Shown here piece by piece: positions 44,601 through 55,874 of a DNA stretch of 64,000 nucleotides. A program made the position numbers and the translations under genes. Origin of the DNA: Curvularia sp. ZM96 (lineage: Eukaryota; Ascomycota; Dothideomycetes; Pleosporales; Pleosporaceae); assembly GCA_022457065.1 (NCBI GenBank), contig JAJGBQ010000001.1, forward strand, positions 2,542,001 to 2,606,000, read 5' to 3'. The notes under the pieces were generated by a model that was given only the letters and a program-made list of their open reading frames with translations, had not been told where the DNA came from and made no database searches. Position 1 is the stretch's first letter. The number at the start of each line of letters is the position of its first letter.

Positions 44601-45465
44601 TGGAAGCATACTGCACACGGAAAGCTACGAGACGAACAATGCTGAAGTGCTTAAGAACCGACAGCTGCTCGCAAGTGGCATCAGGAAGATTGAAGGCCGC
44701 ACAGTCGAAGCACACATGTTCCGCCGCATGCAGGACATGGTCAAGTCAAACCAGGATATTTGGGGACCCGATGATGAGAACTTTGGCAAGCTACTACAAG
44801 CTTGTCTCGACTTCCTTGAGGCACCACTTCACGAGCTGAAGGCACCTCAGATTAAGGCTGTCAACCTGAAGGTACAAGCTCTGGCAACGATCCGTGCGTT
44901 GCTCGCGCTCTACCGCAAGGAGACTTCGAGGTATTATCCTCGTGTGCTCCGAACCGTTTTGCAGACGAAGGCGCAGTACGATAACACATCACACATGGCC
45001 ATTGATCTCGAGTCAACAGCCGACGAGATCGTCAAGTACGGCCAAACCCTAGATTGCCTCGAAACCGTCCTTTCCCTCATCGAAGACTCATCCGCATCCA
45101 CTCCAGCATCCTCACCCAACTCAAAATCGTCAGTATGCTCGATCCCAGGCCAAGCACCCACCCGAACCATCACCATGGCCCTGACCACGCTGGCGTCCCT
45201 CGTACAAATCAGCGGCGACAAGAACCTCACGCTATCTCCCGAGCAAACGGCCCGCCTCGGCCGCCTAGCCGTCCGCTGCATGGACGACCAGGATGCCGAC
45301 GTGCGCAAGGCAGACATTGAATTTTGCGTTGCACTCCATGAGCGCATCAACGGATCCGACGGCGCAAAGGAAGACGGCGGGTTCTGGAAAGTCGTGGCTG
45401 GTGCTAGAGAGCAGCACCTCAACCTGCTGACTTATTACCTTGCTAAGAAGGGTATTAAGGCCTAG
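41678..45465 (+). CDS. STU1: CLASP-family microtubule-binding protein Stu1
   Basis: Three exons (41678-42133, 42214-42332 and 42393-45465), 1215 aa, a normal size for fungal Stu1. The N-terminal half is alpha-helical HEAT/TOG repeat sequence: EIDALIHDAVKSTNPRAKEA and NLEDADAGVRDTAKKAVVDL, then a CLASP N-terminal domain at about 300-520 with GVSDANPKVREAYRSAYWTF. A long basic Ser/Pro/Arg/Lys region (about 550-880), rich in SP and RP motifs, is the likely microtubule-lattice-binding part. A C-terminal HEAT-like segment (about 925-1215) ends the protein. Role: binds and stabilises spindle and cortical microtubules and promotes rescue. The introns lie in the first TOG-like array and keep its register (KVN and LFGHAPEHAK after splicing). 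Confidence 0.92.
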
Positions 45466-46372
45466 GTGGCGAGTCCTTCTGCTTCTACTTTTACTTTTCC
45501 TTCTTCGTTCTCTTTTCTCGTCCTTGAGAGAGAAAATTTGTTTTAGTAGTTGAGGATATATTTGTCCGAGCTGACAACAATTGGGATGGTTTCTTTCATG
45601 GGCAGGCAGACGGCGTGTGACTTTTTTGTTCTGAGTCTTCTGAGTCTATGCGACTGAGGGATGGAGTTAAGGGAGAGAGGGTGGGGGGAAGGGGACAACT
45701 TTCGTTGTTCCCATTATAAAATCTTTCCAACTTGCCTTTTTCGTCTTCTTTTACTTTTTTGAGCCCCCCACCCTCTGGCAGTATACATATATGTAATATT
45801 ATCTTTTTATCATTATAAAAATATTGGGAAATGAACTTTTCTTTTCCTTCTTTTTGCTTCGAGATAGAGGAAAGAGTGGATTTTCTTCTTCTTTCTGCTA
45901 GGGCATGTGGTGCCATTGCTTCCTAAGGAAAAACGCAGAAAATTAGACAGACGTGAGGAGGGTAGTATGATGGTATTCTTGAAGGAGGATGTATTTTTTT
46001 CTTTTTTTTTCGTAAGTCTTTGTACTACTTTTTCCCCTGGTGAGAAAACGGGCGTAATGTAAGGGTTTGTAAGATAGTTATAGCTTTAGTAATTCTAAAT
46101 TTGTTTTCTCTTATTGACATATCTGCTAACGCTCCTATGGAGTCGTCTTGTGTTCATTTTCATCTCCGCGGTCCATACAAATTGTTTAATCCGCCATGAG
46201 AAAAAAAAAATACAATTTTTCATGGACTTTCACATTTTCAACGCCTCCTTTTCCTTTTTTTGGACCTCAGAAATGGTGCTCCAAAGACCCTGATGTTTGT
46301 TCTCACTTCCAACTTACCTGCATAAAGTCGATCTCACCAAGTGGCAAGACGGACAAAAAAACAAAGAGACTT
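45466..46372. other. Intergenic between convergent genes
   Basis: A T-rich, low-complexity 3' region of STU1 and of the hydroxylase gene, with several T-runs (for example near 46,000). No gene is recognised. Confidence 0.5.
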
Positions 46373-47930
46373 TTAGATACTAGCATCGACATCATACTCG
46401 ACATCCGTCCTAATGACATACTTGGCACCCTCCACCACACCTGTGCCCTCATGCAACAAGGCGCCCTGCGCCTCGCCATGCGGAAAGACCGCCACACTCC
46501 CCATGATGGGCTTGACAGGATACGCATTGATAACACCTTCCTTTACACTAGGAATGAAGAACGTCGTCTCGCCGCCTTTGAAATCGTCATTGAGGTAGAT
46601 AAGGAAGGTGAAGAGGGAGGATTGGCGGGCGTCAGGTGGTGAGGCGTCGTATTGGTAGGTATCTGTTACCGGGTCGATGCCTGAGGGGGGCCATGCACCA
46701 TCTGTTTCACAAACTAGGTTAGTAAAAGAGTTGAAGGGGGGTTCAGAATGGAGATTTAATACGCACCAATGTGGCAGCGGTACTCGGCACCGGGCACATA
46801 TCGATATACTCTAAACCGGCGATTGATGCCTCGGACTTTCTTACCCGCCACACTCTCAGGCACAAAGGATTTCACTCTCGCCCACAGCTTGTCGTGGAAT
46901 GCTTGGTCGACAATCCAGTAGAAGTTATGTGCTAGCACACTCGTGTCTTCGCCTTGAGGCCGCAGCGGCGCGTCGGGGATAAACTCTGTTGTTTCTCCAG
47001 CGGCGATGATAGCAGTGCATTCGTCTGGAGAGAGCACGTCCTTGATCAGGCGCAGGTTGGGCACTATGGGGTGCTTGAAGCATGATGTTTGAGGGCCTTG
47101 ACCGAGCGGCACAGCGTCGTCTTGCGAGGCATACAGAATGGCTGGGTGCAGATTGGGTGGCTTACGCTGCAGGCCCTCAGTTGTTTCAATGATGCGGAAG
47201 CGTTGTTTGAGGTCGGAGGGACATGAGGCGAAGATGGACTTGTCTTCGATGCTGCTGCGGACCTGGCGTGTAGGCTCGCTGCTACCTCGCAGATTCCATG
47301 TCTCTTGCAGCGAGATGCCTTGAGATGCGTCTGCACCGTGGGCTGTGACGTCTGTTGGGCCTGTGACGCGGAGTATCGAGTCAAGCACTTGGATGAGTTC
47401 GTCATTATTGGCATTGGCGCCGACTACACGATGATTTGGCACTTCCACGTGGATGCTGAGTCCAGATACCACGTCCAAAGTGCGCACCCAGCGGCATAGA
47501 GCACCGAGCGTCGGCGTCTCTTTTCTAATGCGCATCTCGGCCAGCAGGATGAGAGCATCCTTGTACTTGGAGTCTGTGAGTGCTCCGGATATACGCGCGG
47601 TGAGATTGTTGCCGTCTGAGGTTTCACTTAGCCCGCGGCATTGGACGGAAGCATCTTACACGTACCAGCAGAGTTTAGGCCGGTGGTGCACGCCTGACGG
47701 AAGTCAAATACGGCAGTCCTCAGGTCCCTACATGCTTTTGACTTAATCAGAAGAGGGTGCTCGGCAAGCGTCTTGAGCGTCTCCACCGCGACCTCAATCT
47801 CTTCTTCTGAAATGACTGAGTGGACGCTTGTTGGTTCAAGTGGGTTCGCCTCTTGGGGTGGACTTGGAAGACTCTTTGCCTGCTTCTTGATCGTATTGGT
47901 GTGCGTGGTGACACGCTTGCGCTTCGCCAT
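46373..47930 (-). CDS. 2-oxoglutarate-Fe(II) oxygenase, prolyl 4-hydroxylase-like
   Basis: Three exons (47666-47930, 46767-47573 and 46373-46701), 466 aa. The C-terminal P4Hc domain (about 255-465) has iron ligands HxD at H356/D358 (RCHIDGAWPPSG, formed across intron 2) and H441 (LLHEGTG). A 2-oxoglutarate-binding Lys451 lies ten residues further on. GGETTFFIP and the end KYVIRTDVEY are typical. The basic N-terminus (KRKRVTTHTNTIKKQAK) could be a nuclear signal. Residues 30-250 form an unrecognised, fairly ordered region (KYKDALILLAEMRIRKETPT). There is no signal peptide or ER-retention tail, so a nuclear or cytosolic substrate is likelier than collagen-like proteins. The substrate is unknown. 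Confidence 0.88.
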
Positions 47931-48526
47931 TTTGAGTACTCAATGCGGACACCAGTATCAGCCCAACTCGGTGTAAATCACTACGACCAGACTTGATTTG
48001 ATTGAGATGAAAACAAGGAGGTCGTTATCGCTCTGGTGTTGATAGGACCTAATTGACCGGTGGCAAGGGTAGAATTCTGCGGTCCGTGCCTCTGGCGGGG
48101 CGGACACGCGGAGTGGACATTCCCGCACCGGCATCGTGCCCCTCGACCACGTACCGCAACAAGTGTTGCACTAGCTAGCGGCGGCAGCATTACGAAATAA
48201 TCATACTAATGGGGCATAAGTCGGTGTACATCGATTCTAGCTACTTCTATTGCTCGCCTGGAACGTGTCCATTTCCCTGGACGAAGACGGTCAGACAAAG
48301 ACCTTTGCATAGTAGTATTGGCCAGGAACGCTGGTAAACTGATTAGCGGGAATCAAGGTTCGGAAAAAAGAAACAGGGGACTGTTACGTTCCGGGTTTTG
48401 CTAGCGGATAGTGGGGAGACCTCATATGAGAAGATAGATATAGTACATATACCGCCCATTGTCCCTCCATTTCTCTTCAATCCCTCACTTCACAACATCA
48501 ACACCACACATCTCTACATCTTCAAA
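47931..48526. promoter_or_regulatory. Divergent promoter, hydroxylase / DUF1993 gene
   Basis: A 596-base spacer. TATA-like AT sequence (ATAGATATAGTACATATA) lies at about 48433-48452, some 75-95 bases before the DUF1993 start, followed by a CT/CA-rich leader. Confidence 0.45.
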
Positions 48527-49096
48527 ATGTCTACCTCATACTCCTTCTACGACACCACCATCCCCACGCTCCGTGGCGTTGCCCAGAGCGCCATTGGCGT
48601 CCTCTCTGCCGCCAAAGAGGAGATCTCCAAGGGCAACACCACATCCGAGAAGGACATCCTCGATGCTCAATTCGGAGACATGCTTCCTTTCCGCAATCAA
48701 CCCATTATCCTCGCGAAGTTCCAGATCGTTGCATTCGAGGCCTTCAAGGTCAGCGGATCCGCCGCAGCACCTCAGATGGACCCCTCTACCTTCTCGTCGC
48801 TCGACGACGTCATCAACTTCTTCAAGCAGCTTTTGGCTATGATCGACGCTGTTGACCAGAAGGCCTGGAACGAGGCTAGCCAGAAGAGCGTCGATGTGCC
48901 CGTTGCCAACAAGACGCTCACAATGAGCACCACCGCAAACTACATGTTCGACTTTGTCATCCCCAACAGCTACTTCCACCTCAACGCCATGTACATGCTG
49001 CTAAGGAGTAAGGGCTTCACTCTCGGCAAGGGTATCTACATCGGTGGCTTCATGACCGAACAGACAAAGAAGGACTGGGCTCCATTGAGGTCTTAA
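48527..49096 (+). CDS. DUF1993 family protein
   Basis: Single exon, 189 aa, the usual length for this family. It starts MSTSYSFYDTTIPTLRGVAQ. Conserved parts include DMLPFRNQPIILAKFQIVAFEAFK and the C-terminal NSYFHLNAMYMLLRSKG then GKGIYIGGF. DUF1993 proteins adopt a helical-bundle fold related to DinB-like proteins; function is unknown in fungi. No signal peptide. The leader has a TATA-like element and strong C-ending codon bias, suggesting high or inducible expression. I do not propose an activity. Confidence 0.9.
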   Translation: MSTSYSFYDTTIPTLRGVAQSAIGVLSAAKEEISKGNTTSEKDILDAQFGDMLPFRNQPIILAKFQIVAFEAFKVSGSAAAPQMDPSTFSSLDDVINFFKQLLAMIDAVDQKAWNEASQKSVDVPVANKTLTMSTTANYMFDFVIPNSYFHLNAMYMLLRSKGFTLGKGIYIGGFMTEQTKKDWAPLRS

Positions 49097-49314
49097 GTTG
49101 ATAAGAGGAGGAATTCGAATGGGTAATCTGAATAGCAATGGTTATATAATGGAGACGTCATGTTATTTCGTTGTCTAGCCAGGTGCTTGCGTCAGGAGTA
49201 AATACCGACGCATTTTCAATAGACCAATAAAAAGTTATCAAATGTCACCGCTTTTCTTTGGGTTGTGGAGCTGCAGATGATATTATTTGCCTTGCTTTAA
49301 TGCGTGACTTGGTT

Positions 49315-51400
49315 CTATTTATCGAAAGAGTCCCTGAGCTTCTCAAAACGCTCCCTCGTCTCCTCTCCAAGCCGCCCTTCAACGTCTGCTAATATCGTGC
49401 ATACCAAACTATAGTTGTTGCAGAGGAACCTGTCCTTCTTTCTAGTATCACTTATTCCCTTGCTTAGCTTGGTGAGGTAGGCTTCGTATTCGCTCCTTAA
49501 CCGCCCTACAGACACACTGACCGGCTCGTCGTCACCTGCCTCTGACGAGAGCGCCAGTATGCCTTGCAGCAAGTTTGCAAACTTTTGGGTAAGAGGCGTC
49601 GGCGCCGTTGAGGTTGTATTAGAAGAGCCTGTAGAAAGCAAAGCGGCGCCCGTAGAAGGACGGCCAGGTAGCGATGCAGTGATTTTCTGAAGTGAACTGC
49701 AGTGCATGTCCAGAACCTGCTGGAAGCGTGGCCATAGCAACATATTCGTTGCGTTAATGTAGCCCTCTACAGTCGGCACTTTTCTCCGCTGGAGCTCAAA
49801 CGCAAAGTGTTGGTTTAACCGCACACAAAGGAGAATGCCAAGTGTGTCTGTGGTTGATTCGACGAGCGATTTCGTGACTGCCTGTCCCACTGCCAGCGTA
49901 GGCTCGAAAATGGAGTTAAAGGTCCTTGAGATGGCATGAAAGTTCTGCGAAGGAGCAAAGTACGTGGATATAAAGGTATACTCAAAGCAAGCATTGTCAA
50001 TGAGGGCAAGGTTGAAGCTGCGGAAAGGCACTTCGAGGTAGTGAGCCGACTTTTCGTCTTCAGCCACGTTTGCTGGCAAAGCATTGGCCGAAGAGTTCTT
50101 CAAGGCGTCGCGGCGTCGTCCAAGTGAGAAGGCATCGTAGGATGTTGGTGCGTTCCGCGATTGGCCGAGCAGCGTACCACTCCTTCTGGCGCTCGGATCC
50201 TCGCCTAAGATATCGTATCTATCCATGGCATGAACCTTGATCTTCTCAAGTGCTGTCCGGTAGCGAGTGAAGTGATTGAGATAGTACCAGCGCATTGTAT
50301 AGACATATGCCTGGGCAATCTGCTGCGCGAGTTCCGCGTGGTATTTTGCAAGGAAGGCGTAGAGATCTTTGTATTTTAGGAATGCCTGCTGCTGAATAAC
50401 CTGTGCATTGATAGACGGCGAGCGGATAGCTTTGATCTGCGCCACTATATAGTCTCGTACTCGCTCGATTGCACGGTGGATGAGGTCGTCCAGCAAAGGC
50501 TTGACGTCTTTGACCGCCATTAAATCTGGATTGTCCCGAGCCTTTTCTTGTATCGTCCTGGCGCGTTTTTCGACGTCTGCGAGGGCACGTACGAAGCCTT
50601 CGTCGACAGGGCCTTCGGCAATCTTGCGCACGACGGCTGGGGAGATGCTGATATCTTCTACGGCAGGACCAAATAGCTTCTCGACCACCTTGCGGTTTTC
50701 CAGTTTTGTATTCAACGCAACTGACCGGTTTTGGAGAGACTCTATCTCTGCCGACACGGCCTCGAGATCCGACTGGAAGTTGGTGAGGTTTGCTTCGACC
50801 GACTTGAGTACTTCATCGCACGCCAATATGGACTTGTGTAGGTCCTCAAACTTGTCCTTGTCTATGTCGTCTGGAGGCACAATGAGCAGCGACTCACGAT
50901 GCAGAGTAAAAGCACGTACATTCTTCGACTGACTGGGTGCTACTTGTATGTACAGAAGTGGGTGGGTGCCGCTCAGCAGGCTTGTCGGCGACAAAGTCTT
51001 GCAAGCTCAGCCCCTGGAAATCAATGTGCTCTTCCAACTGCTCCGGTTTCCCCAGTGCCTCTCCAGCCCCATGGCCATTTGCTGCCGGCAGATTGCGCGG
51101 CAGCCCTCCCATTATGGTCTCGAGCACGTGTAATGGATCGGGGACGTTGGGAGGGATTCCACCTGTCTGGCGCCTGCGCAGCCCGCCGTTGGGCATGCGC
51201 TCAGACAGCGGTAGACTTGCGGTCGAAGCATTGGGAGACACCAGCTGTGTCAGCGAAGAGGAGCGGGGCGTCAAGCCAGGCCTCACGGGCTGGGCTGGGA
51301 CGGGATAACCCCTTCGGGGAGCTGGCGAGCGGGAATCGCGGCGTGGAGGCGGTGTGCCCGCAGGCGTCGAGTACTGGGAGAGCCTATCCAGGCCCCACAT
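49315..51400 (-). CDS. VPS52: GARP complex subunit Vps52
   Basis: Two exons (50920-51400 and 49315-50870), 678 aa. A Pro/Ser/Arg-rich head (1-110) precedes the Vps52/Sac2 domain. Features are EEYDIDKDKFEDLHKSILAC, a coiled coil (LEAVSAEIESLQNRSVALN), AEGPVDEGFVRALADVEKR, and the helical body RWYYLNHFTRYRTALEKIKV followed by DAFSLGRR. Role: with Vps51, 53 and 54, tethers endosome-derived vesicles at the trans-Golgi. The intron (50871-50919, 49 nt) joins T|AC to give the Tyr of EEYDIDK, which fixes both splice sites. It is divergent from eIF5A with 330 bases between the starts, and convergent with the DUF1993 gene (218 bases). Confidence 0.91.
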
Positions 51401-51730
51401 GGCGATGTAGAGGGGAAAGCGTCGGCGGGCGCATCCAGAGATTCAGTCTGAGTATCGGTCAGAGAGCAGACGGCCGGCGATGCCAGCTTACCGCGGCGCC
51501 TGGTAGACGGGGCGCGCGAGGGCGCCGGCGGGACGTTAATCCGGCGCTAGGCAGGGATGTGTCTAGCGCCGCCTTGCCCCTCGCGCCTGCCCAAAATCAA
51601 AATCCAGACACGCAGACTTCTCTCTCCCATCCCCATTAAAGCACTGCCGCCCTCCCCCACTGCTCTTCGCCCAGCAGACCCGACTTTCAGCCTCTTCCTC
51701 ACCCCGTCGCATCAACTCTCATTCACCACC
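51401..51730. promoter_or_regulatory. Divergent promoter, VPS52 / eIF5A
   Basis: A short shared spacer. The eIF5A side is strongly CT-rich in its last 120 bases, as is usual for highly expressed translation genes. No other gene. Confidence 0.5.
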
Positions 51731-52457
51731 ATGGCCGACGACGCGCAGGTACGTTCCATCGAACCACAACCCCGCATATGCCCTTTACCCCACCCTGCCG
51801 AGCAACCTCGCCGCCCGTTGCGCCTGGCCGTCTTACGCCTCTGTGCGGCCGCCCTGCCTCGTGTGCCTATGCTAACAGCCTCCCGCAGCATGAGCACACC
51901 TTCGAGAGCGCCGATGCCGGTGCCTCCAAGACCTACCCCATGCAGTGTTCTGCTCTGAGGAAGAACGGTTTCGTCTGCATCAAGAACCGTCCCTGCAAGA
52001 TCGTCGACATGAGCACCTCCAAGACGGGAAAGCACGGCCACGCCAAGGTCCATCTGGTTGCCATTGACCTCTTCACTGGCAAGAAGCTCGAAGAACTGTG
52101 CCCGTCCACCCACAACATGGACGTCCCCAACGTCACACGTCGCGAGTACCAGCTCGTAAGTGCTGCCCCTCACCCTGCGGCAGCTCTCGGCTAATTGCAA
52201 CCACACAGCTTGACGTTACTGACGACGGTTTCCTTTCCCTCATGACCGACGATGGCGCCACCAAGGACGACGTCAAGATCCCCGATGGTGAGGTTGGCGA
52301 CAAGATCAACAAGCTCTTCGTTGAGGACGGCAAGGACACTAGTGAGTCGCTCGGGGAATCGCATGCATGGCTTCGTACTGACTGAAAACTAGACGTAATT
52401 GTCCTTACCGCCATGGGCGAGGAGGCTGCTATTGACGCCAAGGAGGCTCCCAAATAA
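51731..52457 (+). CDS. Translation factor eIF5A (hypusine-containing)
   Basis: Four exons (51731-51748, 51889-52155, 52209-52341 and 52393-52457), 160 aa. The first exon holds only six codons (MADDAQ). The hypusination loop is STSKTGKHGHAK, with the modified lysine predicted at 54. It is followed by the KOW-like N domain and the OB-fold C domain (EYQLLDVTDDGFLSLM and VIVLTAMGEEA). Role: binds the ribosomal E site and relieves stalling, for example at proline runs, and aids termination; needs deoxyhypusine synthase and hydroxylase. Strong codon bias and a CT-rich leader fit high expression. Confidence 0.97.
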
Positions 52458-53031
52458 ATGACTCGTTGGTTATGTAGACTGTTTGGCAGGAAGCGAGGCG
52501 CGGAACGCGAACAGCCTACAGGTAGGGCTGTGACACTCTTTGCATGCATTGTGCGAAGTCGCAGCCCTGTGGCAAGTGTAGCATTCTCCTCTGCAATTTG
52601 CACTGGGCGACTGGTGCTAGACGTTTTTCGGACAGATTTGGCTTCTTTGAATTGCCATGTGTGGGAAACGAATCATGAATCATTTCCCTATCCATATATA
52701 TATCCCTAACACTTACGGCAATGAATAAAAGGTGATGATGTTACGGCAAAACGCTGAGATCCTCATTGGCTGGTACAGGAATTTTCATTTTCGCGCTAGT
52801 CGAAAACGATCTTCCTTTACTTCGAAGCTTCTGCTCCCAACAACGTGCACTTTCAACTTGTAGTCTCTGTGTGCAGAAACTAATACCCAGATACCAGCCC
52901 CAACACAGCTCCTTTTCATGCGTACGCAATAGCCAATGACCGAGTAGTACAGCTTGTCTATCCTCAATACGTTTTGTGCATTAGCGCTAGTTGATTGGCT
53001 CGGCCTGACATAGGCAAACTACCAAACTGCC
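52458..53031. other. Intergenic, eIF5A 3' end and RRN7 promoter
   Basis: A 574-base spacer; no gene recognised. Confidence 0.5.
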
Positions 53032-54639
53032 ATGGCAATTAAAGGTCCTCCTTGCGGCATCGAAAATTGTCGATCCAAGCGCTACGAAGAAGGCGAGGAT
53101 GGGCACCTCTACTGCCAGAATGGACATCAACAAGCCGGTGTAGTGCGTGGAGAAGACGAAGACGATTATATCTCAGCCGCCCGGACAGTCACGCGTAAAA
53201 AGAAGACGGTTGAGGAAGATGACAAGGCGTCGAGCAAGATTTACAAGGGCTCACGAGCTTTTGACCTCTACTTGAAGTGCCTCCAGCTCATACTGCGGCA
53301 CCAAGTATGGTTCCTGGTGCACGACAGAGGACTGCCTGCTGAACTCGAAACCGTAGTTCACGACCTTTGGGCACTGCGCATCGCTCAACTAGAAGACAGG
53401 ATTGCGTCTAATGAAGATGCGTCTTCGAATCCACAGTCTCAGTCACAAATCTTCAGCACCTTAGAAAGCGAAGATGAGGGCACGGATATCGAGAAAGGCC
53501 ATGTCAGCAGTGGAAAAGGGAGGAGAGGGAACAAGTTGTCGACTGCACCGAACCTCAGCGATTGTCTCGTGTTATGCTACCTGGGCATCACAACGTTGAG
53601 GTTACCCTGTACGCCAGGCGACCTTCATGCATGGGTCACTGACGGCAACTTGGCTTACCGTCGAGCCATCAGGCTACTCCCACTTGCGATGAGAGATCGG
53701 CTGCCGCCTGCCTATCGCGCTGTTCTCGATCCGAGTGCGCAGATTACCTACACGAGATTCTACAAAACACTCACAGATCTACAAAAGAGCTATGATGCCC
53801 ACCGCGGCATCATGTGGCCGCCTCTGAATGTTCCGTTGCTGTTATTCCGTTATCTTAAAACGCTTGCATTGCCTCTAGAGTTGTATGATACAACAAGGCG
53901 CCTGGGGGAATTGCTGGGCTACGACTTCGTCCCGCACTATGTGGACAAAAAACGCTTAGGTATACGACACATTCCTGAAGCGCAACTAATTAGCTGTCTC
54001 CTTGTTTGTATCAAGCTTCTGTATCCGTTGGATCAAGAGCAGCGCTGCTGGAAGCCTCCGACTGAAAACAATGCGACGCAGATGAACTGGAATGCGTGGT
54101 GCAAAGAGATGAAAGCTGTCGATGACATCAAAGACATGGACGCCGGGCGTCTTACAGCCGAAGAGATGGCAAAACTACAAGAGAAAGACGTGTTCTGCAT
54201 GGGCCCTGCAGAGATGGACCAATATCTGGACTTCTATGCAGATACTTTTCTGGACAACGCAGAGATACAACGCACGAAGGATACTGACGACTTCCGCAAT
54301 GCCCTTTTCAACATGTTTCCCATCGAAAGCGAGACAAAACACCCGCCAAAGCGCACATCTCGTGAGCTTTCTTTGTCACAAGAACTGGATCTTGTCAAAA
54401 AGATTCACAGCATGTTGGTGATAGTGCCAAATGGGGTAGATGCGAACGAGCCACTTCTAGAACCGGGACAAGCGTATCCGCTATGGAAGAAACAGGATGA
54501 TCTCCCAGAGGCGGCCAGAGTGCTTTTCGAGAAGGCTAGAAGTTTGGCGGGACTCTCAATGAACATGCTGTTACTAGCAGTAAGATTTACCGAAGCGAGA
54601 GTGGAGCAGTGGAAACGGGTACAGCGGAAAGATGGCTGA
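53032..54639 (+). CDS. RRN7: RNA polymerase I core factor subunit Rrn7 (TAF1B/TFIIB-like)
   Basis: Single exon, 535 aa. An N-terminal zinc ribbon (C8, C13, C28, H32; CGIENC...YCQNGH) is followed by QAGVVRGEDEDDY, the B-reader-like region. TFIIB-like cyclin folds follow (SRAFDLYLKCLQLILRHQVW and LSDCLVLCYLGITTLRLP). Role: Rrn7, with Rrn6 and Rrn11, forms the core factor that recruits RNA polymerase I to the rDNA promoter. The fourth zinc ligand is His rather than Cys, as in other Rrn7 proteins. Absence of introns is unusual among its neighbours. It sits between two translation genes, but no operon-like link is implied. Confidence 0.9.
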   Translation: MAIKGPPCGIENCRSKRYEEGEDGHLYCQNGHQQAGVVRGEDEDDYISAARTVTRKKKTVEEDDKASSKIYKGSRAFDLYLKCLQLILRHQVWFLVHDRGLPAELETVVHDLWALRIAQLEDRIASNEDASSNPQSQSQIFSTLESEDEGTDIEKGHVSSGKGRRGNKLSTAPNLSDCLVLCYLGITTLRLPCTPGDLHAWVTDGNLAYRRAIRLLPLAMRDRLPPAYRAVLDPSAQITYTRFYKTLTDLQKSYDAHRGIMWPPLNVPLLLFRYLKTLALPLELYDTTRRLGELLGYDFVPHYVDKKRLGIRHIPEAQLISCLLVCIKLLYPLDQEQRCWKPPTENNATQMNWNAWCKEMKAVDDIKDMDAGRLTAEEMAKLQEKDVFCMGPAEMDQYLDFYADTFLDNAEIQRTKDTDDFRNALFNMFPIESETKHPPKRTSRELSLSQELDLVKKIHSMLVIVPNGVDANEPLLEPGQAYPLWKKQDDLPEAARVLFEKARSLAGLSMNMLLLAVRFTEARVEQWKRVQRKDG

Positions 54640-55240
54640 CGGACCTGGGATGGTTCATGGTCTGTCCTTGTCAATTTATTGGAATATCTTATGTAGAATC
54701 ATAGAAGACGACTGAATTCTACAACATCATCCAGTTATCAAATAGGATTTCTTCCTATGAACTTCATCATCACGCTGAGTCTTAACCGCTAAATATATCG
54801 TACACAGACTTGGCAAGTTTATCCACGCGAAGCTTGAAAACTCCAACAACAGGAAGTATACGACTATACTAAAGATAATTCAGATCTTCAAAAACCTGAT
54901 TGACGATATTTGTGCATCATCCCTCGCTGCCAGCGGACCTGCTTTATCGTGACCTCAAATGTTCGCGACAATTGCAACTAGAGGACATCGCTACGGCTAT
55001 TTCGGAAAAGCGTTAATGATTAATCACGCAGACCTCGCATCACATCCAAAGTGCCAATGATTATCGATTTCCATGTTCCCTGGGTAGGATGAAAGGCATC
55101 GCACGTGAGGGGCAAAGCCGGCGCTAGTCGCTTAGACGTTAGAGGCCAACGCTCGGACGCCCACACTGCCAATTCGTCTTCCGCTTCGTCTCGCCATCAA
55201 TCGACGAACTTCGACACCAAGATCCCGCAACACAGCAAAC
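54640..55240. other. Intergenic, Ub-L40 promoter
   Basis: A 601-base spacer. A CACGTG hexamer at 55102-55107 is 134 bases upstream of the Ub-L40 start. No gene recognised. Confidence 0.5.
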
Positions 55241-55874
55241 ATGCAGATCTTCGTGAAGACCCGTATGTCGCATCCCGTATGTGTATCTGCTAGAACTATG
55301 CTAACGCCGCTGCAGTGACGGGCAAGACTATCACCCTCGAGGTGGAGTCCTCTGACACCATCGGTACGCATCCATACCCTTGATCGATAGACGACCGCCA
55401 CACAACGCAAAGCAACGCATCAAACGCAGCGCTCAGAGAGCAGTGATTCTGGAAGGAGCTTGGGGCTGACAAGAACGGACAGACAACGTCAAGTCCAAGA
55501 TCCAGGACAAGGAGGGCATTCCCCCGGACCAACAGCGTCTCATCTTCGCCGGAAAGCAGCTCGAGGATGGTCGCACCCTCTCCGACTACAACATCCAGAA
55601 GGAGTCGACACTCCACCTTGTCCTCCGTCTCCGTGGTGGTATCATTGAGCCCTCGCTCAAGGCCCTTGCCTCCAAGTACAACTGCGACAAGATGATCTGC
55701 CGCAAGTGCTACGCCCGCCTGCCACCGAGGGCTGTCAACTGCGTACGTTCTATCTTATGGGCCTGATGAGGACTCCTTGTAGTAAAGTCGGACGCTTTTG
55801 CTAACGACCAAAAACAGCGCAAGAAGAAGTGCGGTCACACCAACCAGCTCCGCCCCAAGAAGAAGCTCAAATAG
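55241..55874 (+). CDS. Ubiquitin-60S ribosomal protein eL40 fusion
   Basis: Four exons (55241-55262, 55316-55363, 55483-55742 and 55818-55874), 128 aa: 76 residues of ubiquitin plus 52 of eL40. The ubiquitin part begins MQIFVKTLTGKTITLEVE and ends LHLVLRLRGG; it includes the lysines of the QDKEGIPPDQQ region. The eL40 part starts IIEPSLKALASKYNCDK and has the zinc-binding cysteines in CDKMICRKCYARL and NCRKKKCGH. Role: the fusion is cleaved after GG to supply ubiquitin and the large-subunit protein. Exon 1 carries only seven and a third codons, and three introns crowd a small gene, typical for ribosomal protein genes. Confidence 0.97.
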
